Of a stretch of DNA of 64,000 nt, positions 56,193 through 64,000 are shown one piece after another. The notes under the pieces are model-generated. The model was given only the letters and a program-made list of their open reading frames with translations. It searched no databases and was not told the DNA's origin. Both the position numbers and the translations under genes were made by a program. The first letter of the stretch is position 1. Every line of letters begins with the position of its first letter. Source of the DNA: Ricinus communis (lineage: Eukaryota > Streptophyta > Magnoliopsida > Malpighiales > Euphorbiaceae). The stretch is from positions 15,809,001-15,873,000 of the forward strand of contig NC_063263.1 in the NCBI RefSeq assembly GCF_019578655.1. The letters are read 5' to 3'.

Positions 56193-56911
56193 AGCATAGA
56201 AAATTTCTAACCGAGTACTACAGAAAAGGCCACTGAAGCTTGATGATACGGCCCATGCCTCAACCCTTCAAATGAGGCCTAAATACCTTAAAAACGAATT
56301 GACATTGCAGCCCCAAGCTCATGAAGGGCTTGGCAACATCAAAAAAACTTGGTCTATGTTATTAATCAAGTATTATGTTATTATCATCACCATATGCTAA
56401 TTGCCATTAGAATTAATCTAGATACCATAATTCTGTACAGACCAATTACTGGGATTTGCTTTGGTTTCAGTCTTTGTCTCATTGAACAAAAATACATATC
56501 AAAGAGAGTAGTGATCTTCATGTTGTTATTATAATTTGGCATGCACACTATAATAGAGGGAAAATTAGTTCAATCTTATACCAGAAAATTATATTTAAGA
56601 AAAAAAAAGGGAACAAGACAATCTTATGTTTATTTCCGTATCATGCACATACCTTATAATAAAACAAGAAACAATAATTACAATTTAACCTGTACTTTAA
56701 AATACTTAATTAGGAAAGGTACATACAGTAATATATTAATACAGTCTTCAACATCATACATCAAAGAAAACTTGAATATCATATATGCATTTTATAATAT
56801 ATATGTATATATATATATGATGTGGACGATATAGAAGATAAACTCCTCTTTAGTATAATAGGCATCATACTAAATCTTTCATACATGTAAATATAGTTAA
56901 GTAGCTCAGTT
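54961..56911. other. Intergenic DNA between peptide genes
   Basis: Contains an 11-bp inverted repeat (ATAGAGGTGGT, 55,725-55,735 with 55,779-55,789), a run of about 31 A at 56,157-56,187, and from about 56,230 the 3' flank shared with the decayed 44.2-kb gene. The plus-strand ORF at 56,541-56,834 has no supporting feature. Confidence 0.5.
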
Positions 56912-57142
56912 TTACCCACTGCCACCACCGTTACCGCCATCGCTGCCATAATTGAAGTCCTGCCTAGGGATATAATGGTGGTTCTCGATACTGTTTTTAG
57001 GATAACCAGCATTGACATCTTTGTTCTGATCAAGGTGTTGATGCTCTTGTTCATGCATTTCTACTGTGAAAGATTGCACATTTATGGCCAAGCAAGAGCT
57101 CATCACCAGCATAGAGATTAGAGCAAACCCTAGAAGCCTCAT
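56912..57142 (-). CDS. Small secreted peptide precursor, HHxIPRxxF family
   Basis: 76 residues. The signal peptide covers about 1-19 (MRLLGFALISMLVMSSCLA). The middle is rich in His/Glu/Gln and holds NKDVNAGYPKN. The conserved core ENHHYIPRQDFNYG is at about residues 53-66, followed by a Gly-rich tail (SDGGNGGGSG). It is the clearest example of the family layout. Start context AGTGCAAGAATGAGG. Its left-cassette partner at 44.2 kb is a pseudogene. Upstream are a leader intron, a TATA box and both repeated modules. Secretion is a strong prediction. Release of a short HHYIPRQDF-type peptide is inference; no dibasic site lies directly before the core. Confidence 0.8.
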   Translation of the reverse strand: MRLLGFALISMLVMSSCLAINVQSFTVEMHEQEHQHLDQNKDVNAGYPKNSIENHHYIPRQDFNYGSDGGNGGGSG

Positions 57143-57179
57143 TCTTGCACTCCCTTGATTGGGTCAGATCAATTTTCGG

Positions 57180-57328
57180 CTGTTACCCACAAAATAAATT
57201 CTAAGAAAATCAAAATCTATGAGAAGTAAGAGATACATATAAAATGGTGACTGTTAATAATTAGAGACGTATATAAATTATCAAAATATCTACGTACACA
57301 TTAATGTTATTATAGAATCTATACCTAC
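57180..57328 (-). other. Leader intron of the peptide gene at 57.0 kb
   Basis: Donor CCTG|GTAGGT and acceptor GGTAACAG|CC, 149 bp, placed like the leader introns of the paralogues. Confidence 0.5.
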
Positions 57329-57407
57329 CAGGCTATAGAACCAGAGAACTATAAGAGATTGTATTGGGGGGTGATGGAGGGAGAGGATGGAGAAATTTAA
57401 CCTATTG

Positions 57408-57415
57408 TTTTATAG
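57408..57415 (-). promoter_or_regulatory. TATA box of the peptide gene at 57.0 kb
   Basis: CTATAAAA on the coding strand, preceded by ACCTCT as in the other family members (CCTCTATA). Confidence 0.65.
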
Positions 57416-57471
57416 AGAGGTATTTTAGGGTTTAGGTGCTTTTGATACTTTTTCTAATAAAAATATAGTGA

Positions 57472-57630
57472 TGGGATATCCACCAAAATGAGGCAAAATT
57501 AAGTGGGATGGCCATACTGTCTCATTCAAATTTCTCTCAACCAATCGAAATGATGAGATTGAGAAATTATCCTTATATTTTTAAATAAAAAAAAAACTAT
57601 AAGCACTATAAATAGGAAAAATCCACCTTA
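57472..57630. promoter_or_regulatory. Inner and outer upstream modules of the peptide gene at 57.0 kb
   Basis: Inner block ATATCCACCAAAATGAGGCA at about 57,476, and outer block CACTATAAATAGG...ATCCACCTTA at 57,604-57,630, about 105 bp apart, the closest spacing in the cluster. Confidence 0.5.
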
Positions 57631-57639
57631 GTGGTGGAT

Positions 57640-60600
57640 TTAGGTGCAACAAATTAAAAGTCAATAAAGCAGAATGAGGGGGTAAGAGACTATTTTGTTT
57701 GCCTTGTGATGTCAAAGCTTTAGTAATTACAAGAAATTCTGATTCAGATGTTTTTTCACAAACTAATAGGGTTTCTGAAGTGGTGTGATTTAAGTGAGAC
57801 ACTTGGATACTCTTTTTTTCTTAAAAAAAAAAGGTTAATTTCGGATCAGATGATAGTTTACAGCTTAATCATTCAATTTTCTTAATGATTTTAATCAAAA
57901 GTCAAATTATTGCTATTCTACACTTGCCCTCTATCATCATATTATAGTATGTAAACGTGTATGAATAATGTATCCATATTCCTAAAATAGGAATTTAGTT
58001 CTACATAGATCCTCTTTTTTTCTTTGAAAAGAGCTGCATTATTCTTCTTCCATCGATTATTAAGATCAGCAAATTTACAAAATACTTGGCACTATATAAT
58101 TTCTATTTGATTGAGATAATATAAAATTATTTTTGAAGTTTTTCTCGATAACTTAAATTTATAAATAAATAATTAAAAAATTTAGAATTTAATACTCACT
58201 CAGATAAGATAAACATATGTTTGTTCGATCTTCAAACTTAAATATTTAAATAAAAAAATATGCCAGATATATAACAAATTTTTAAAATTTTACTATCTCG
58301 GACTTCAGATTTCTCATTAAATAATTATTTTTATTACATATGACTTTAAAAATTTGATACTATTTATTTTGACACATAGATTATGACAAATAGACTTAGA
58401 AAGAACTCATTTTCAAAAATTAATTTAAAAAAAAAAAAGGGTGTCCAGTATATAGCTATATATATATATAGCTCAGTAACTAGGTATGGGATAATACAAC
58501 TTCGAACATTTTCTCTTATACTTAATATGATATGTAAATAGTCAAAATGAAATTTATCGTAGCAGATAAAACACCAACTTTTGATACCATATGATAAATA
58601 GATAAAATTTTAAAACTTATAAATTTTTTACAATTACCAGAAACAGTGTCAATAAATAATTGTTTACAGTAGAAGTATATTAGTGAGTAACAAGAGAGAC
58701 TATATATATATCGTCCAGAATAATTAAAAAGATTCATAAATTACTGCATCAGCTCGAAATCACCAGTGAAATGAGAAAACTTAGAAGTTCTGCACCAAAA
58801 ATTCTCCAACTCTCCATGCCTTTGAAGTGATGGAAATGATAGAAACTGATACGTATATGCATCAACTTCGTGAATTACTGCTCTTGGCACCATTCTAATG
58901 GGATCAAATTGCAAAAATGGTGATGATGGCCTTCTTATGTAGCTAGTGACCTGTGAATCATGCTTGCAATGCAATTTGTTTGTTATCATCATTATACAAA
59001 AAATAATAAATAATTACGTATCCCTCTTTAATTGGATTAATAAAGGAATTGAATTGCTTTTCCAATATGGTCTTTCTGATGGAGTGCATTTGGTGTTGCA
59101 ATCACAATGATGGCAACAGTCGGGTAGCTTTAGGTATCCGATAATAGAAATGGGTTTAGAAATTCAATTAGGTTTCGGTCAATTCTGATTTCATTTTCGA
59201 GTTTCAATGATGATTTCCGATAGCATTCTAGTTAATTCGTATTCATATATTGGATTTCAATTTTTATATTTGTGTTTCTGTTTGCTCTTGTAATAAAACT
59301 TTCTTCTACATATCAGTATCAATTTTTTAATTATACAATATTTTCTAATTTTGAAATATAAAATGTCTGTAGTATTAGTTTTTTATATTTAAGTAATAAA
59401 TTAATGGATAGATACTTCAAAAAAATATTCTTTATTACATTAATAAAATATTATAATATCAAAAATTTATTATTATTATTTTAAATAATGTGATAAATAA
59501 TTATAAAATATTAAAAATCTTATTAAATATTTTTATAAACTCATTTTACATTATTATTTATAATCAAGATAAAAAAATTAATTATGCAACATACAAGCAA
59601 ACAATAAGTCTTAATTACATAACAATAGCATTATTGTTTTCTGCTTTTAAAAAAAAATATGACTATTTCATTAAAAGAGATAAAAAAAATATATATTCAT
59701 AACAAAATAGAAAAATTACAATAATAGTTAAAATATATATATATATATATATAATGACAATAAAAAAAATAAATTTATTCCATTAATTGGCAATTTGTAT
59801 TCGATGATTTTATAAGATCATGAATTGACTACAATATATCTTTAAATGAATACAATTGAATAAAAATAAAAATCAATTCTTTTCCATTCTCACTCTATAA
59901 AATCTAGTAACATAAAAGGATTGAGACTCCATTAAATATGATTCGTAAATTTTCATAAAATAAAAAAGATAGAGATAGTACACCATAACCGATGATTTTG
60001 TACACAGATCTTATAATTAAACACAAATAAGCCAGATGTACGGGCTTTGTTCAAATGTTGTTTTAAGGACTTTTGGGCTTTAACACAACTGAGCTCATTG
60101 TCAAGTTTAAGCCCAATAATCACTTTGCTGATTACAGCTCAATATCGAATGGTAAAATATTGCTAGTTTGGATCATAAGCACTCCATTGAAAAACCATGC
60201 ATGAAAACTCAATTAATTAAATTTTTTACCAAGTTTAGCCCCCTTTATGGGATGTGGAAGCATAATTTATCCATATTAAAAATAATTAACAAGCAATTTA
60301 TCTCGTAATCCATGCGTAATCAATGATCTTAATCTCCATTATCCTAAGAATTTTGTGGCACAAAAAGGGTCAAATCATCCAACTAAAAGATTTCCATTCT
60401 AATTTGTAAATCATTTTCCTTGTATATCTACCAACCATAACATTTTAGTTCAAGAAATTTCAACTATAAATTTAAAAATAAACTAGCATAAATGGTCACT
60501 TTAATCCAATAGTGAGGCGAGTATTTCTTAAGCCGAGAGAGATAATGTTGATTAGGGAGACTATCAAATTTTGTAATAGTTTGGAGTGATCAACCAATAA

Positions 60601-62532
60601 GATAGAATATAAAACTTACTAATAAGAGTTTAAATTAATATAAATTTAAATTTTACTGGGCTTGGATTTAATAATTATTATTAAAATAATTAATATTTCA
60701 TATTTTGAAAATATGATATTTTATATCATTTCTCTTCAATTGTAACCAGGATTGAGTTGTCATTTGGAATAAATGTCTAATAATGACTTTAAAACATAGT
60801 GAGCAATCATATTGTACTATTGTGAATGGACATCTAGATTTGAAATCAAGAGATTATAGATCATCAAATAAATATTAAATTTTAAAATAGATAAAAGGGA
60901 TTAATTTATTGGATAAAATTAGAGTTCATTAATAAGAATCTAAATTAATATGAAAACAGGTCTTATTATTATTAAAATTAGTCATTTGATGTCAATTTAT
61001 TTAAATTAAATAAATATTTTTGGTATATTTAACTTCTAACCACGTGGACATCCGCCCTTTTAGAATCTTCTAACAAAACTCCTAATAAAAGTTTGACTTC
61101 GGTTAGACCTTGAGATGTGAGCGCTGCCGGCCGTGTCCTAACTAAAAGACAAACAAACTAAAGCTTTGAGGAAAGTTCTAAAATTTGGGAACCATATGTG
61201 ACGCGTTGGCTTCCAATTTGTTTCTAAATGACAGAAAAATATAATCTTTATTTAAGTTAAAGAGGAATTTTACAACTCTTAATTATATACTTTCCCGATA
61301 TATTTCCAAGATTTTCTTAGCGGCCTATGGCTGACCAATGGTCACAAATTGGGATTATTCAAAATGTAATGACATATGATTTTGACCATATTATATAGAT
61401 TAATATAAGATAAAATTCTTTGTTTTATTTCATTTGCAAGTTTTTTTAGTTAATAGAGGTTTAATGGACCGAAATTTATATAGAAACAATAGAAGGTAAT
61501 TATTTTTTAAATTTGCTACAAAAGCGGTAACATATGTAATATAAAAGAGAACATTTAAACTTTTTTACAAGTTTAGCCTAATAATGTGTATATTTCAATT
61601 TATATTTTAAGTTTGAATCTTTCTTTCTTTTAATTTATAATAAAATATTATTGTTTAAAGAATAAAATGCATTAATTATTTGAATTAGATCTCCAATAAA
61701 ACTTTATCAACATAGTTAAAATCGAATTACATAGAGTTTGAGTTTTAATTAGTAAATAATAAAGTACCATTAATGTTTAACTTATTAGGATGTATAACTA
61801 CAATTATATAAATAATGATATATAGATTTAAAATTAAAACAATTTGTTTCAATTAAATGAAAACAGTACTGGAATAACAAAAACAGTTAATTGAGAAAAG
61901 TAAGCTGGTAAAATTAGCAGTCCAAGGGGAATTAACCCATGTTTCTGTGGGCTCAGAAGAAAAGAAAGAATAACTGTGAAGGATAATTAAAGTGGTGGAT
62001 CAAATTATTTTCAATTTATCATTCATCTTAGTTTTGACTATATTTATGGAAACCCTAACAGATGATCTCTGAATGCATAATTAAATTGACCTCTGAATAC
62101 ATAATTGAAATTTAAAAATTAATTTTATGTTATTAAAATTATTTAAAAATAAATTGTTAATTGATTCATCTAATAAATGACTCCACTCTTAAAAATGAAA
62201 ATACTAAATAATCAATCTACTTTTATTTCAACTCTTTCTCACATATGTAGTATATAATAATATTATAAAACTATTTTTAATGTTTTGAGGTTAAAATATT
62301 ATTTTATAAAAGTGTTATATACCGTATTAAATAAATAAAAATAAATAGATTGTGTAGCATTATTCACTAAGAATTTCTGGCTAAAATGCACACCATATAT
62401 AATCATTTAACAAAAGTTAAATACAAAAAGAAAAAGACTGACGAAATTTAAGTTGCATGTGGTGGCGAGAGCAAAACTGAAGAATGGTTGAAAAAGATGC
62501 AAAATTTACCAATGATTTTCTTTCTCCAACAG

Positions 62533-62567
<35 letters not shown>

Positions 62568-64000
62568 CGTCAGATTTAGAACATGGGCATTGACATCTTC
62601 AATATTCAAAACTCTGCACCTTTGAAGATCATTAATGGCTTTGTGATGTCCATCTGTTGCCATCATTTTCAACAAAAATTATGCAAGTACTCTATTTCTT
62701 AGACGATAACCAAGCTTGCACTTTCACATTACCACCTTCATGAAAATGACAATGCGCCTGCGGGAAAATGACAAATGACATATATAGAAATGTGATTTGG
62801 AAACTTAAGATGCTTATATATATATATATATAGTTAATTATTAATTCAGAAAAAAATTTAACTCTGCATAGTTAACAACCTTTCATTAATAATACAATAT
62901 TATATATATTGCCAAAACTAATTAATATTTAAAATATAATGTAATAAATTTTATTTGTTTAATATATTACAGAATTTCTTATGTATTAAATAACAATTAA
63001 TTTAAATATATAGAGACGCCTAGATGAATAATTTTCCAAACCTAAACACAGAGACTTGATCCTACACATATAACTGTGCAGTGGAAGACAACTTAAAAGA
63101 CTAAGACATTAACATGAAATGCAGATGCTAATAAAAAGCGTCCCAGTTTGGGCAATTAGATAAGATGCTTGGAACTCTAGTTAGTATGATGTAGCCAACA
63201 AATTAAAACTTAATAGAAGATATTCAAGAAATTAAGCTAATCTTAAAGAACTCAATCCAATAATATATATATTTTTTTAAATCTAAAGTTCTATTTAATT
63301 TCAGAGACTCTAAATTTTATTTGGATCTATAATTACTATTATTACTATTAGTATTATTATTATTAGTGTCAAGCTGCTAACACATCGGACTCAGAGTGGG
63401 TACTCCCTCTTTATATGCTAGTGATTTAACCAATTGAGTTAGCCATGGTAGGTATAATTAAGCTCTACAATGGTAAATTTTCTTTAATATAAAATTGTTG
63501 CATTTGATGTATATAAATGCACCGATAAAACTTAGTGAAAGTCAAAAGAACTAAGTTGTTGAGAATTTTCTTTTGGCTTGTAGAAGAGCTAGACACGGGA
63601 TATCTGTAAATTAATTTCCTAATAACAAGCTTATTGAAGATGTTAATACGTACATAAATTTAATATTTCTTTGCCTAGCCATTCTAGAAAACTTTAAAGA
63701 AAAATAATCCTTTAAGTGATGGAAAAATACAAATGTACAATGCAAGAAAGCATCTACATTTTGTTTTGTTGAAAATTCACTTGACTTTGGCTGCTTTGCC
63801 TCACTCTTCTTAACCTGAAATTCAAAGAGTTAGTTAGAAAATGAAATTTGGTCATGTGGGAATTGGTATTCTAAGTCATTTAAAGGTTAAGCACATGGCA
63901 AATGTTTCTCTTTTATTAATTATTATATATGAAATAAGTTTGTATATGGGGCAAAAACTGTGAATTTTATGTCCATCCTGAAGTTTCTTTCAGGTTACAT
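57640..64000. other. AT-rich DNA, no supported gene
   Basis: Short ORFs at 58,741-58,992 and 62,448-62,675 (minus) lack recognisable domains; the latter runs into an (AT)n tract. A tRNA-like stretch lies at 63,340-63,450. At the right edge, TGAATTTCAG|GTTAAGAAGAG on the minus strand near 63,825 could be the acceptor of a terminal exon of a gene that continues past the window, but this is too short to support. Confidence 0.45.

Larger units (their letters stand above)
46200..57640. repeat. Right copy of the three-gene peptide cassette duplication
   Basis: Counterpart of 37,960-44,540, with all three peptide genes intact (49,256, 53,941 and 56,912). It is longer because of extra DNA at about 47,590-48,920, a CA-repeat region near 50,170 and AT-rich DNA at 50,400-53,500. 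Confidence 0.75.

Noticed and set aside
56541..56834. 97-codon plus-strand ORF
   Set aside because: It ends in a low-complexity TATA-rich tract and lies over the 3' flank shared with the decayed paralogue, where it is not conserved.
41061..57142. Assignment of the peptide family to CLE, CEP, RGF/GLV, PSY, IDA, CIF or PIP
   Set aside because: The cores lack the Asp-Tyr, Pro-Gly-His, terminal His-Asn or Ser-Gly-Pro features that define those classes.
58741..58992. 83-codon minus-strand ORF
   Set aside because: No recognised domain, signal peptide or paralogue; it may be a gene fragment but nothing supports it.
62448..62675. 75-codon minus-strand ORF with GHH and DVNA strings
   Set aside because: The resemblance to the peptide family is a few scattered residues; there is no signal peptide, and the ORF runs into an (AT)n microsatellite.
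63340..63450. Functional tRNA gene
   Set aside because: The cloverleaf arms do not pair and the B box is poor.

Overview
The window looks like about 64 kb of AT-rich eudicot nuclear DNA. Evidence: a spliced BEL1-like homeobox gene, Ty1/copia, Ty3/gypsy and LINE sequences, many MITE-like foldback elements, and (CT)n and (AT)n microsatellites. Two one-chain ribosome-inactivating protein (RIP) genes make a spurge-family plant (Euphorbiaceae) a reasonable guess, but this is inference and not a species call. I see no CRISPR array, no rRNA and no convincing tRNA gene.

Layout. 1-7.7 kb: intergenic DNA, then the leader of the homeobox gene. 7.7-13.8 kb (+): four coding exons of a BLH8/BLH10-type TALE homeodomain transcription factor, behind a leader with several upstream ORFs. 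15.9 kb (+): a 79-residue secreted cysteine-rich peptide with a CX3CX3C-X10-CX3CX3C pattern. 16.9-32.6 kb: two copies of a RIP locus on the minus strand (19.1-20.8 and 31.2-32.3 kb). The left copy carries a gypsy relic, a 335-bp MITE and a small repeat of the 5' coding end that the right copy lacks. Between the copies sits a complete-length but mutated, fairly young Ty1/copia (Tork/TNT1-like) element, 23,624-29,232, with a perfect 5-bp target duplication. 32.6-38 kb: transposon relics, including a direct-repeat pair that brackets a minisatellite.

38-57.7 kb is the most interesting part. It holds a minus-strand cluster of very small genes, each coding for a 71-78 residue secreted precursor that ends in (D/G/A/N)HH-x-IP-(R/L)-x-x-F plus a short tail. 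I do not recognise this as a named plant peptide-hormone family. The cluster is a tandem duplication of a three-gene cassette: a copy with its coding part deleted at 39.06 kb pairs with an intact gene at 49.3 kb, 41.2 kb pairs with 54.1 kb, and a decayed pseudogene at 44.2 kb pairs with an intact gene at 57.0 kb. The genes share one architecture: TATA box, short leader exon, 100-210 bp leader intron, single coding exon. Upstream lie two repeated non-coding modules, a TCTCCACCAAATGAGGCAAA-like block and, farther out, a CACTATAAATAG...CTCCACCTT block that looks like a TATA element facing the other way. A LINE with a 16-bp target duplication and two foldback elements have inserted in the left cassette. 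57.8-64 kb is AT-rich DNA in which I find no gene I can support.

All homology statements come from reading the sequence by eye; percentages and counts are hand estimates.
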